Of a DNA stretch of 64,000 nt, positions 25,421 through 37,267 are shown one piece after another. This DNA is from Triangularia verruculosa (taxonomy: Eukaryota; Ascomycota; Sordariomycetes; Sordariales; Podosporaceae): contig MU863890.1 in NCBI GenBank assembly GCA_033296885.1, positions 62,001 through 126,000 on the forward strand, written 5' to 3'. How positions within the stretch are numbered: the first letter of the stretch is position 1; each line of letters begins with the position of its first letter. Made by a program: the position numbers and the translations under genes. Under the pieces are notes generated by a model. That model searched no databases, had not been told where the DNA came from, and was given only the letters and a program-made list of their open reading frames with translations.

Positions 25421-26510
25421 GGAAGGGGGTGATGGTTGCATGGGATGGGCATGGCGTTGGGTTTGGGTTTGAGGGATGGGGTGGGATTTGATACAGATAT
25501 TTGTAATTACAGACACATTGAAATAGCTTCTCTCATCTTTGGGTGAGATCTGGCTATGGGACAGACAGGACATGGAAATTGAGATTTGAGCGTTTTGATT
25601 TATACATTATTCACGAAATGCCGTGCTTCTTGTTTACGTACAGTTGAGTTGAAATCAACACATGAGAAGCATCTTCCTCAATGTCCAATATACCTTCACG
25701 ACGTCCATTCTTGTCATGCAGATATATATCATTCAGACCTGCCGTCACCGCTTATTAGTATCCCACAGCCAACCCAACCATGCCAGGTAAGAAGGAACAA
25801 ACACAAACAAACATCCTCCCGCGTGGTGCGTCATACGTCATCTACAGACTTGACAGTCAAACGAACAAACACCCCATCCACACAGACACATTATATACAT
25901 CGTCCTATCCCCTTCCCTCCAGCGAAGTAGCTTCTGTCCATGACTAAGGGTGATTAACTGGTCTGCGTCTGACCGAAATCAGACAACCCCGGGATGAGAC
26001 GCCCAACCTCACCCGGTGTGTAAGACGTTGGGCGGGGCGGTCCAGGCCGCCCACCTAGGTGTAGACTTCGCTTTTTTTTTTTTTTTTCACCCTCCCGTTT
26101 CCAGTGGGGGGATTGGCTGTCAGATACTTTACCTTATATTGAACCTCTTGCTCACCGATCTTGTGTCCTGTCAAAGTGGTGGTTACGGTAGATAGAGTGA
26201 CACAAGTTCTCATGGCTTTCCAACGTTGAGATGATATCCAACAGCAAAAGTGCTTGGTAGGACAATATGCACCACCATGACAAGTCATGGTCTTGTGTCA
26301 TGATAAGAAAGGTAAGGTTACGTAGAAATGCTACGGGTACACTTGTAAAAAACAAGAAAGAGATGAAAACTCCTAAACACCAACCCAGGCCATACCATAT
26401 ATATCCATGCTCTCTTCATAGGTAGTATACAAAATATCAACAGTCAAAAAGAAAAAAAGCCAACCTGGCAGGTCCACTATGATATTCCTTTTCACGGTTA
26501 CAAAAAGAAA
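25421..26510. other. convergent intergenic region
   Basis: About 1.1 kb between the 3' ends of the E2 gene and the minus-strand membrane protein. It contains T/A runs typical of 3' regions (for example around 26070). No gene was recognised. Confidence 0.6.
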
Positions 26511-28229
26511 TCACCTCCTCGGAGGCGCCTTAAAAGCAGTCTTAATCTCCACACTCTCCACCGGGCTCCCCGTCGGCGTCGGCGTGCCCTTCCTCCTCGG
26601 CATCGCAGCCGCGTTGATTCCCAACCCCACACCCATCACACTCTCCCTAGGATTCCCCTTCCGTTTCGGGGGAGGGGGCACGTCGATAATGGGTCGTTGA
26701 GGCTTCTGCTGCTGCTGCTGCTGTTCAGCTGCTAGAGCTGCCGACCAGGGGTTGCCTCTTAACAACGGTGTCATTCCTGTGCCGGGGGCTGATACCGCAG
26801 AAGTCGGGCTTTGACCAAACGAGGTCACGGTTGGTGCTGGACTGGGGACTTGTGCTTGGGGGTAGGGTTGGGCCTGTCCGACGACGCCGTATTCGGCTGG
26901 GACGTAGGGCTTGATGGCGGGGAGGAGGGCGGCGGTGCTGCGGATTGAGTCGGCGGAGAGGGGGGATTTGAAGTCTGAGGGGGAGTAGTAGACTTTTTCG
27001 GAGGTGGCGGTGTACACCTGGGGAGGGGAGGCTGGGGGGAGGGTGGTGGTGATTTGGTGGAGGGGCATGCCCATCTTGTGGGGGCCTGTGTGGGCGGTGG
27101 CGATGAAGTCGTCTTGTTGTTGGAGTTGGGGTTGTTGACTGTAGCGGTTTGCTTTTGTGGGGTAGGAAGAAATGGCGTCGATGCCGCCCATGGGTGGCTT
27201 GTAGATTGATGATCTTTGAGCTTGGGTGTCTGTTGGGCTCTGCTCGGTGGCAGGGGAGACACCCTCTTCTGCCGCTCCAGGCCAGAAGCGAGGGGACATC
27301 ATGTGAGTTTGGCATTGGAAGGAAATGGATGACTTGGGGCGATGGCCGTGACCATGGCCGCCAATGCCGAAGTTGCTGTAGAAGTCGGCCTGCGCGCTGG
27401 CACGGCGAGTCTTGTTTCTTCTCTTGCGGAGGCAGACGAAGGCGAATCCTCCGGCGACGAGAAGCAATACAACGACTCCAGCTACGATGCCGATGATGGT
27501 GGTTGTGCCAATGGCTGGTGCGCTGTCGCCTTCATCCTTGCGTGCCAATGGATCGACCAGAGTGATTCGGTTGTGGGAGAAGACTGTCTCGTTAAGGCCG
27601 AGGGGAACACCCGGTGCAGGTTGTTGGGCACATCCCGCCTCCATTGCCCTGAAGTAGTTGGAGAGGTAGTTTGCTGAACCATGGGGGGCGACGCAGGACA
27701 CACAGCCTTCATAATTGGAAAGATCGCCGGCGCCTCCTCCGCCAGCTTTGCAGTATGAGTACGCCGTCATGTTCCTTTGGTCAAGGAGGCCGTCTTGGAC
27801 ACCGTCTCGTAATGGCCCGCAAGCCTTGGTTGTGGTGCATACATCCAATCCGATGCTCGTCCCGTTTGGGTATCCGAATACGCAGTATGCAGCAGCATAT
27901 CGCAAGTTGTCTAGGGGGATTGTTAGTGAGAGCTCCTGTCGAACAAATCAGAGATACTTACACAGAAACCACATGGTATCACTCTCACCCCCCTGTGAAA
28001 AGGTACTCGTCTCAAGACATGACATGCAAGTCTGCCATTTTGTCCCCTTTGCCGACGAGTATTTTGAATCCTCGCAAACAATATCTGCATTCCTCGTGTT
28101 TGACGAATTGGGATCCGACGTATCGAGGTCGTTCGAGTCCAGGCATTTCGAGGCGCATGGTGAGTTTGGTGTTACTTGGAGTGCCGAGACAAGCTGTGGG
28201 ATGAGGAGAACAACTGGTAGGAGAAGCAT
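26511..28229 (-). CDS. single-pass plasma-membrane-type protein, Cys-rich ectodomain (paralogue 1)
   Basis: Unrecognised by name; fungal databases often label similar proteins 'LPXTG-domain-containing', from memory. Two exons (28229-27962, 27910-26511; 555 residues) join at W-F-L-Y-N-L-R-Y. The order is: signal peptide (residues 1-16, LLLPVVLLIPQLVSA), Cys-rich ectodomain with possible N-glycosylation sites (NGT, NMT, NET), transmembrane helix at about 225-250, a basic stop-transfer stretch (RKRRNKTRR), then about 300 Pro/Ser/Gln-rich residues with a short poly-Gln. The ATG was chosen because it gives the signal peptide; the frame extends upstream. It shares YNLR, ACGPL and CxxC ectodomain patterns with the gene at 35600-37267. 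Function unknown; a surface sensor is one possibility. Confidence 0.82.
26704..26721 (-). repeat. coding (CAG)n, poly-Gln in membrane paralogue 1
   Basis: A run of CAG codons on the minus strand encodes six Gln in the cytoplasmic tail. Confidence 0.9.
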
Positions 28230-31200
28230 TGTGAGGTTGTATAGAAACCAGGATCCAGCCTGGATAGAATTAGGTAAATTAACTATATGATGAACAAAGG
28301 AGGACTGAAGAAAAAAAGAAGGGCGGTTGTCGGTAGACCAAGAGAGCGAGAGTGGCAATAGAAAATCCCAACATGTGGAGGAGGTGGGATCACTCCAGTA
28401 CAAGTATCGATTCCCATCTCTGTCGGCTGTGGTTCTGAGCCGCCGTCAAGGGGAATATGAATGTGATGGGGCCAGAACAGGCAAGTGGGGAGGCATTCAG
28501 ATGGTGTGCTAACCTGCACTGAGGGTGTGATGGGAGTTGATAGTCTTGGAGATGTGCCGCTGGTGACCCCTGCCAGGTCCCTATGCAGCCAGGCCAATGG
28601 GCAGTGAGGGCTGACAGTCGGTAGATGGACCGTACCTGAGCTCGCCTGGTCGAGAGCTACCCTCTCGGACAGATTGTCCAATGGAGTTGTGCATGCTGCA
28701 GTCAATTCTTAGAAACCATCAACCCCAAACCGTTGCGTCTTTGCTCTGCTGATCGAGGTGAGAAGTGGTGTTGTCGTGGTGTGTTCTCGCCTCTCAGCGC
28801 TTAGGTCGTCAATTCAGCCTTGCTCCGTACAGCGCGGTGATGGTGACAGTGATGGTGAGTGACGGCGACAGTGATATATCCAAATCATCGGAAAACACGA
28901 AAAACCCGGCAGTATGGAATCGTCAATATCTGCGGCCGCAGCGCTTCTGGCCACGTCGGGGTTCAGGCCTTCAAGGTGAGAAAGTGAGAATCTGGGAAGG
29001 GTGTCTTGGCGGGCGCTTGGAGATCACCGCTAAGCCCCTTTGGGGATGGAGGGTGGAAGCTTAAACGAACATCTGGCGCTGCCTCATCCTCATTCGCTTC
29101 TTTCCACCAACTGCGCCTGCACGACTGGAAAGGGTCACACACCTGTTGTGACTTACAGCGCCCGTTTACCCGCTGATTCGACCCTTGCTGTGACTCTCTC
29201 CTTCTGTTTGCGAATCTCGCGCTTGGATCAAGGAAACCGGCCTGTTATCAGATCTGCTATCAATCCCGTACTCATAGATATCTCTTCCATATTGGCGTCC
29301 ATCTCGTCCCGTGACACGGACACAAGGACCAAGCCAGAATAAGAGATGGATGGTGGTACCGTCAACGGGGCATCGACGATCCTATATAGCACAGACTTCC
29401 TAACCGAGGAATCTTTGACTCTGGTACTGCTTCTATTTCTAGCCCCCACAGCCTCTGTCTCGATATCTTTGCCCTCTTGACCAAGATGACAATTCTTGAA
29501 GCTTCCTCAGTTTTCGAAAACAAGTTCTGTCTCATCAACCCTTCCTGTAACTGGAGACGCACGTGAGAAACACAATCACAGCGGATTCCCCTTTCCGGGG
29601 TAGTGGGCGCCTCTCCATGTGGCCTTGGAGGGGCGGCAGGGCCGTTATATCGGCCACTTTATAGGCCATCACCTACAGATCTCGAGACCCAATCTTGAGA
29701 CCAGACGACCACCTCGCATGCGGATCTGGTTCGTCCCATCTCCATGCTTCATGCCTTTCGGCTTTTTCCCAAATTCTTGAGCCATACAGGGAATGCTTTG
29801 GGAGAAGTCTTTTCAGCATCCAAGCAAGATGTTTCGAGACAAGTCCTCTGAAGTGATAAAGAGGGTATAAACTCCTTGGCCTTGGCGAATCGCTACCACT
29901 TCGCATTCAGATGCCTTTCACCATGTGTTTATGATCGCAGATGAGCACTAGTTCCAGGCTGGGATGCTGCTGGACATGGGCTGGTTGAGCTGAGTTTACG
30001 ATAGCTTCATGTATCGTGAACTGACCTTGGCAAACGCAATCACTCAGTTTGGAGAGCGTCAGACTGAGGTCAAAACTTCAATCGGCTAAAATGTTATTCC
30101 GAGAAATTGGATGTCGAAAAGACAGTCTGAAGGTCGTGTGTCCGATCCACACAAACCGCACTTTGAGTTATTTTTGCACCTGTCTCACTTTTCTTCTCGT
30201 TTTGCAGGAAGTGCCTTCTCTTAAATCTGGGGAGCCATACGGCGCGGTTACGGAGTAGTCGCACCTGAAATTCAGAGTCCTGAAGAGTGGGTGCAGTTCT
30301 GCTGGTTCAAGATGTCCAGGCTGTATCGGTAGCTCCCACTTTCCCGCTGGTGTGGCGTCAGGAGAAGAAGCGGTGGAGTTTGGGAAGAGGTCGGAGAATT
30401 ATCACGCCGATATATCTTTTTTCCTCTTTGACTTTGGAGGCGTCACAAGCGCACCCAGGCATGGGCCGACCGAGCGGTGCAGTGACGGGAGAATTAAGGC
30501 AAGAGAGCAAGCATGGTGTAGAGATAACCCGAGCTATTTGTTGCTAGTGGGCGTTGGCTCCAAAGTCTGGATCATGGAAGAATATGAGCCTGATGTTTTA
30601 TGTCAGTTGTGAGATTCTTCCACTGGAGAGAAAGTCATGAGTTGAATGGACAAGGTAATAACTTTTGAGTTTTAAAGAGGCGTAAGCCACACAATCATTT
30701 TTTCTTTTCTGTAGACTGGCCACTCTCGATGGGATCACCAAATCAACCTGCACAATTGGTTGGGCGACTACGAGCAGTAGGACACAACGCACCTTCATCT
30801 CAACTCTTCTATTCGTCTGTGTGGTCCGTCTGAGCGGTTGCCGAAGAGCACAGCTCACTCGCGTCGGTACGTTGCATTCCCTTACGGCGCATACACGCAA
30901 TCGCAACATGATTCGGACCGTATCGACACTCCATGTTGGGCAGCACAGAACGAAAGAAGAAACAATGAATGTTCTTGTTCTGGAAAACAAATCACATCTG
31001 CTTTTCTTCCGGTACCTGATTTGCTTTGACCTCGACCTAAAGGCTGACAACAAACCCCTATCCAGAGTCTCCAGCCCCCCTCTTGTCACAACATCAAGGC
31101 AGGGACAAAGACCCTCTGTGCGCGCACACTTACGAGAAACAGAGAAGAATTGTAGGACTTTAACGATGATGTCAATTGTCTAACGATATTTTCTCCCTTT

Positions 31201-31420
31201 TTCGAATCTTGTCTGTCGTCCTCGCTGGCCTCTGGAAGGCCTTCTCGACGATCTTGATTTCTAGTTCCTGTCTTCATCGGCAAGGCCTCCTTCTCTATCA
31301 GGAGAGCTGAGAGACGGCCGCTGATCCAGACCATCAGCAGGTTGGGTCCAAACTCACCTTTTTTTCACCACTTTTCTCTCAGACAAAAAGTCAACAAAAC
31401 ACCCTCCCACACAGAGCATC
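28230..31420. other. 3.2 kb divergent intergenic region
   Basis: Lies between the divergent membrane-protein gene (-) and the GH43 gene (+). No ORF with recognisable features, tRNA or mobile element was seen. It is long for a fungal promoter pair, so an unrecognised small or noncoding transcript is possible. Confidence 0.5.
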
Positions 31421-32506
31421 ATGTTCACCACGCTCGTTACCCTCCTCTCCCTCTCATCATTAAGCCTCGCCTCCACCTCCCCCTTACTAAACCATGACTT
31501 CCCCGTAAGTTAACAGACTCCCTTACTGTCTCTCTCTTTCTACCTTTTACCTCCCCCCTCCCAGTTTAACCCAAGTAAACCACCCAAGTCACTAACCCCA
31601 TCCCACCAGGACCCCTCCATCCTCCTCGACTCCTCCGGAACCTACTACGCCTTCGCCACCTCCCTCCTCTCCACCTCCCCCCAAAAAAACATCCAAGTCG
31701 CCTCCGCCCCCTCCCCCCTAGGCCCCTGGTCCTACATCGAAACCGACCCCCTCCCCAACCCCGGCTCCTGGACCGCCGGCCCCGGCTCCCTAACCTGGGC
31801 CCCCTCCGTCATCCAACTCTCCCAAAACTCCTACATCATGTACTACTCCGGCCAGCTCTCCGGGAACAACTCCGCCTACCACTGCATCGGCGCCGCGAAA
31901 TCAACCTCCCCCACCGGCCCCTACTCCCCCCTCTCCCAACCAATCGCCTGCCCCCTCTCCCTCGGCGGCGCCATCGATCCCTCCGGGTTTTACGACCCTG
32001 TTTCCGGGGATCGCTTCCTAGTCTACAAAGTCGACGGGAACAGCATCGGCCATGGCGGTTCCTGCGGTAACACCGTATCCCCCCAGATCTCCACCCCTAT
32101 AATCCTCCAGCCCGTCGCCCCAGACGGCATGACTTTTATCGGGGAGAAGGTTACGATTTTAGACAGAACAGAAGAGGACGGCCCGCTAGTGGAAGCCCCT
32201 GATTTGTGGTATGACGAGCCAACGGGGACGTACGTCCTGTTTTACAGTAACCACTGCTGGAGCGAGCAGGGGTACAGCGTCAACTACGCCACCTCCAAAG
32301 ACCTAACCGGCGTGTACAAGCGCGCCAGCAAAGGGAGTTTGATTGCTACTGGCGATGGCCTTGGTGTGGTGGCGCCGGGGGGAGCGTCGGCTGTGGTGAG
32401 GGTTGGCGGCGACAATGGAAAGAACAGGACTAGTATTGTTTTTCATGGGAACTGTCCCGAGGGGAGGTGTTTGTTTGGGGTTGATATCAATATTGGGGTT
32501 TCATAA
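31421..32506 (+). CDS. secreted glycoside hydrolase family 43 enzyme
   Basis: Five-bladed beta-propeller glycosidase of the GH43 type, acting outside the cell on arabinose- or xylose-containing polysaccharides (substrate inferred from the family). Two exons (31421-31504, 31610-32506; 326 residues). A signal peptide of about 18 residues (MFTTLVTLLSLSSLSLAS) is followed by HDFPDPS, the family's N-terminal motif. Its second Asp (residue 29) is the expected general base and is the first codon of exon 2. Blade motifs such as GPGSLTWAPS and GAIDPSGFYD follow. VEAPDLWYDE holds the probable general-acid Glu. There is no carbohydrate-binding module. The 5' half uses almost only C-ending codons and the 3' part is G-rich. 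Confidence 0.88.
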
Positions 32507-33143
32507 AATGATGCATATCAAAAATGTGGGAAGGAGATGTTTGTGATGGGATGGGTTTGGATACCAGTTACTACCAAGTATAGGGGATCGGATAGCGAGT
32601 ACGGTTGGATGAATACCACAAAGATGGAAAAGTAAATAAATGATTCAAAAGTGCAATACGTTACATCTTCCTTCACCCCATCTCGTTGACCCCGGGCTCC
32701 AATCGCCCCTGAGGAAACACCGAGCAAGACGGAACAACAGAATGCTTCTCCGTAAGTGTGCGTGTGTTGTCACTCATGGTCAGATGGACAGTTTGCTCAT
32801 GTTGAGTTGAATGCACATCAGGGACACTCAGCAACCACCAAACACACCCCATCATCAATCTCATATAGAGCTCCATTGCTACATACAATCCATACATACA
32901 TTCAACAGCTAATCATCTACCCTTCCACCCCAATAAAAAACAGACGTGCCAGGTATATAATGCATTCGGAGCTACCGCAACAGCTGTATGCCATATGATG
33001 CCGAAACACCCACAAAGAGTTCCATAAAACTCCCAGAACGCCCTCCAGAAATAATTTTTTCCCTATACCAGGTCCCCCCTATAAAAACGCCCCGAGAAAA
33101 ATGAACCCGAAGAACAAAGGACTCGAAAAAAAAAATCCATTTC
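32507..33143. other. convergent intergenic region GH43/CBF5
   Basis: About 640 bp of 3' flanking sequence from two converging genes. Nothing else was recognised. Confidence 0.6.
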
Positions 33144-34691
33144 TTAGTCGCTATCCTCAGCATCCTTCTTGGACTTCTTCTCCTTCTTCTCCTTCTTGGC
33201 TCTCTTGCGCTCCGCCTTCTCCTCGGCGGTCTCGCCCTCGTGCTTGCTCTTGCGCTTCTTTTCCTTGTCCTCCTTGACGGGGGACGAGGCAGCGGGAGCG
33301 GCAGCCTCAGGCTCGGCAGCCTTGGCGGGGGTGGGAGGGGCAGCAGTCTCCTGAGCGGCAGCCTCACCGGCGCCCTGCTGGGCCTCGGAGTAGTCCTTGT
33401 AACCGTCCTTCCAGGCGGCGGGAGTGTTCTCGTTGGCGCGGCCATACTTGTCGAGCTTGCCATCGGACTTCAACTTCTTCTTCTCCATGGCAGTAGGGCC
33501 GAGACCCCAGCGGCGGGGGTAGAGGTCGCGCTCCATGATGCAGCGCTTGATCTTGGCAACGACACCGTGGTCGCAGGTCGACATCTCGACAGTGCTCATC
33601 TGGGCAATACCAATGGCGATAGCCTCGCCCTTGGTGGTGATGAGAACAACCTCCTCATGCACCTCAATGCCCTTGGCGTATCTCAAGAGACCAGGCAGCA
33701 TAAGCTTCGCGCCATATGTGATAGCATTGACGGCAGAATCCTTAACAACGAGACGCTTGTAAGTGCACAGGAGAGTTTCCAAGGGGTGGATGACCTTGCG
33801 GAGAAGGGTCTCGTCGCCGCCATTGTCATAGGCCCACTGGGCATCGAGAACATCGTGAAGAGTGACCAGCTTGCCATCATCCTCAGACATGACACCGGAG
33901 CGGACACGGCGAAGCTCCTGCATGTGAGCGCCAACACCGAGGAGAAGACCCAAGTGGACACAGAGGGTACGGATATAGGTACCAGCCTCGCAGGATACCC
34001 AGAAGACACCGAGGTGGCGGTCGTTGTCGAACTCGATAAGCTTGCTCTCGTGGATAGTACGGATACGGAGCTGACGCTTAACGGCAGAGATCAAGGGGGG
34101 GCGCTGGAAGAGAGCACCAGTGAGGGTCTCGAGGGCCTGAGCGAAGGCAGCCTCGCCGCCGGGAACCTTGTCATGGAGACGGATAACGCAAACGTACTCC
34201 TTACCAGCACCCTGCTGGGCCTTGACGAGACGAGTAGCGCGATCAATGCAGACAACTGTTCGCCGACTCAATTAGCAACCATGACCCCGCGACAATCCAA
34301 TTCTTGGACAATACATACTCAAGCAACCAGTAACCTTGGGGTCAAGGGTACCGGAATGACCAGTCTTTTCGACACTACACAACCAATTCCGTTAGCGACT
34401 GCCCTCTCATCCATTTTTCTCGACCTTTTCGACATACCGAAGCATGCGCTTCAACCACGCGACAACCTCGTGAGAGGAGGGGTTGGAAGGCTTGTCAAGG
34501 TTGATCACACCGCTCGAGATATAGCTCTTGATGTCTCTGCTGTAAGGCGCCGAACCAGCAGGAATGGGCGTCCAATGGTTGCTCCTAACTAGCATCTTAT
34601 TGTAGTCCTTGAGGAGCAGAGGAAGCTCCTCATCATTAATGGGAGCCGCCGGGGCCGAGGACGGCACGAGGGTGTCCTTCGAGACAGACAT
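33144..34691 (-). CDS. CBF5: H/ACA snoRNP pseudouridine synthase Cbf5 (dyskerin)
   Basis: Catalytic subunit of H/ACA ribonucleoproteins, converting uridine to pseudouridine in rRNA and snRNA in the nucleolus. Three exons (34691-34438, 34374-34319, 34255-33144; 473 residues). The middle exon of 56 nt carries the TruB catalytic motif HSGTLDPKVTGCL, with the catalytic Asp in TLDP. Next come IDRATRLVKAQQGAGKEYVC, the rest of the TruB domain, and the PUA domain with RRWGLGP at its end. The C-terminal tail is Lys/Glu/Ala-rich (KKEKKEKKSKKDAEDSD), typical of Cbf5. Codon use is uniformly C/G-ending and fits high expression. A 450-codon antisense frame covers the gene but is a codon-bias shadow. Confidence 0.96.
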
Positions 34692-35599
34692 TTTTGCTGA
34701 TTGAGATTATGAAATCGTTTCGACTCAGTAGATTGATATATCCTTCGCGCGATTCGAAGTTGTCGGTCGACGGTTTAGCGGGAAGAGAGAGAGAGAGACT
34801 AAGATTAGTCGGGTATCTCGAGTCGACGCGCTGGGGAGGGGAGGGGGATTTTGCGACAACAGAAAAAGAGAAAGAGTGATGATATGGGTGGTCCGTGAAT
34901 TGATCAAGGGCTCACGATTCGGACGGCTGTCTGGTAGAGGGAGGGTCTTCAGGAGCCGGCACGATTTGTCCACCGTGTTTGCTGGTCGAGATGAAGCGGT
35001 TCGGCAACAAGAGAGAGCTCGGAGTGAAGCTCTCCAAAATTTTTCTTACCCAAGGCCAAAAAGAATAATGTGGGGAACCGCTTAGCGTGGCGTGAAGTCG
35101 CTAACCGGATAGGGCATAGCGTGGCCTCGAGTAATCGTTATCGTTATCGGATATGCAGATAGCCGGTGTTGAGGCACGCTCGGGCCCACTGCTTCTCACC
35201 GCCCTGGGCATCAGCGACTCGACAATGGAATTGACCCTCTCAGATATTCTATGTCACTTCGAGCACCACCAGGCCACAGAGATGGCCAGAGCAGGTGTTG
35301 TGATCAAAAAGGGGCAATCACAATATGATGAGTTCATGGCTCTACCCTGCAGACAACACCATAAAGAGCACCATCATATAATACCTAGCAGCATATCCCT
35401 TGTCTTGACCAAAACCTAGGGACAGGTTCCCGATTCCAATATATACCCATACCAATCCTATACACTATATCCAAACCCTCGGCGAAACCAGGTATCTCAA
35501 AATCCAACTCCTAATGCCCCCTATTTGTCTCAGGGGGCGGGTATTATAGCTCAAAGCAATCCAAACAAATGTCAACAACACACAAAATATCCTGAACTA
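34692..35599. other. intergenic region CBF5-membrane paralogue 2
   Basis: About 0.9 kb: the promoter of CBF5 (minus strand, starting leftwards) and the 3' flank of the next minus-strand gene. No further gene was recognised. Confidence 0.55.
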
Positions 35600-37267
35600 T
35601 CACAACACACTCTGCAACCCCAACCCCGTTACCCCTTTGTCCCCTGACCCAGGCCGACTTCCGTGGGCTCTCCCATATCCCGGGTGATGCAAGACCGGTG
35701 CTTGCGGTGGACTCGGCATCTGATAATAGGGATTATTGCTCCCGTGCACCATCCCTTCCCCATTCTGGCCATTATACGGACTTTCAACCTCTTTCAGTTC
35801 ATACACCTCACCGTCCCTCTGCTTCCCCTTATCTTCAACAGGATATCCATACCGATCAGTATTGTTCATCGTTCCATTCGATGGCTTGCTCCTCAAGCTA
35901 GCCTCATCCCCTCCCAGCGCCAGCCCAATGGCAATCTCATTCTGTCGCTTCTCATGTTGCGTGTGCGTTTGCATAACCATCTTCTCCTGTCCAACCGAAG
36001 GCCACTGCGTGAACGCCGGCGGTGGGGAGCCGTGGGCAGGTGATTGCTGCTGTAATAATTGGTCCAGTCGTTGGCTGTGCATCTGCTGCGGTGACAACGA
36101 CGGCCAGTTCGCTGCTACCGTTGCCGAGCCTCCCGGACCTGAGATGGGACTGTTGTAAGTACTTGTGTATGGCGAGATATACCGTGGAAGTGTTCGTTCC
36201 GTCGCCTCGGTAGCCGCAGACACTGGGCTCTCATTATCCCACCCCCTAAGTGGTCGCTGGCTGACCGGTGTCTCGAACATATCCCCTCCTCCTCCCCCTC
36301 CACCATAGCGATTATTCGCCTGCGCGTGTCGCTTTTCCAGATTCCGCAAAAAAGCACGTCTCCTCCTCTTGCCGTTGCAAACAATGAAGAAGCCGGCAAG
36401 AAAGAGGATGAGGGCGATGCCACCAAAGGCAATACCCACCCTGGCACCCAGTGAGACTGCGCCGTAGTCTGGTGTAGGGACGCCGACCAGGGTGGTCTCT
36501 GGCGGGACGATAGTGACGGTATCGTCACCAAAGATCTCGCCTTGGATGGCGATGGTGTATCCTGGGTTAGGTTTCTGCTCGCATGCAGCCTCGAGGGCCC
36601 AGAGGTAGTTGTTGAGAAAGAGGCCGCGTCCTCGCTGTTCACCTACCACACAAGGGGAGCATTTTGGGATGAAGTCTTCTTCCCATAGATCGCAGAAGCC
36701 GTATGGAGTACGGCCGGATGTGTCGTTTCTGCGGAACTCTACGGCATCTTCAAGCGGGCCGCATGCTGTTCTGAGGCGGTGTCAGTATGGGGGCAGACGG
36801 GAGGATTGTGGAGGATTGCGGCGTGGGTTGCCTAGGCACTCTCTACAGATATGGGGGGTTGTTGGCTTACGATCCAGTGCATGGCGTGCTGTCACCGCTG
36901 TGCCAGAGGCATGTGTCCATGGCAAATCGGAGGTTATCTGGGGCCGTTAGCATTCGTCTTGATGTTTGTGGTGATAAGAGAATGGACAAAACATACAGAC
37001 AAGAGCGGCCTGGTCGGACATGGTGCCGGATGTGTAGTTGCTGCGTAGTTGACAGTTGATGCAGTTTTCCCATACAATCCCATTTGCTGTCCTCCCGATA
37101 TCCCCTCTCGTACAAGGAACCTCGTCCCGCGCAGTGTGGTCTTGTTGTGTGCTGCAGTGTCTCTCGCATGGTGATCCAGGTGTGCCCAGGAGGGCGTTGG
37201 TTGCCAGCGGTGTAGTCGTCACCGTCACCAGAGCCGCAAGGGCCAGACGAGCAGCGGTGGACGGCAT
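35600..37267 (-). CDS. single-pass plasma-membrane-type protein, Cys-rich ectodomain (paralogue 2)
   Basis: Related to the gene at 26511-28229; function unknown. Three exons (37267-36997, 36937-36871, 36770-35600; 502 residues). A hydrophobic signal peptide (about residues 1-25) precedes an ectodomain with about ten Cys and N-glycosylation sites (NYT, NDT). It carries YNLRFAMDTC, TACGPLEDAV, YGFCDLW and CSPCV, which parallel YNLRYAAAYC, ACGPL, YSYC and CVSCV in paralogue 1. A transmembrane helix (about 224-244, VGIAFGGIALILFLAGFFIVC) is followed by a KRRRR stop-transfer stretch. The tail is disordered, rich in Pro, Gln and Asn, with poly-Gly, and ends GLGLQSVL. Intron 1 lies at the same YNLR position as in paralogue 1, which supports common descent. 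Confidence 0.82.

Noticed and set aside
24899..25573. 224-codon minus-strand Pro/Arg/His-rich frame over the E2 gene
   Set aside because: Shadow of the G-rich coding strand; the E2 has clear domain evidence.
33240..34592. 450-codon plus-strand frame antisense to CBF5
   Set aside because: It mirrors the CBF5 exons and introns, encodes Leu/Gly-rich sequence without a domain, and is explained by the C/G-ending codon bias of CBF5.
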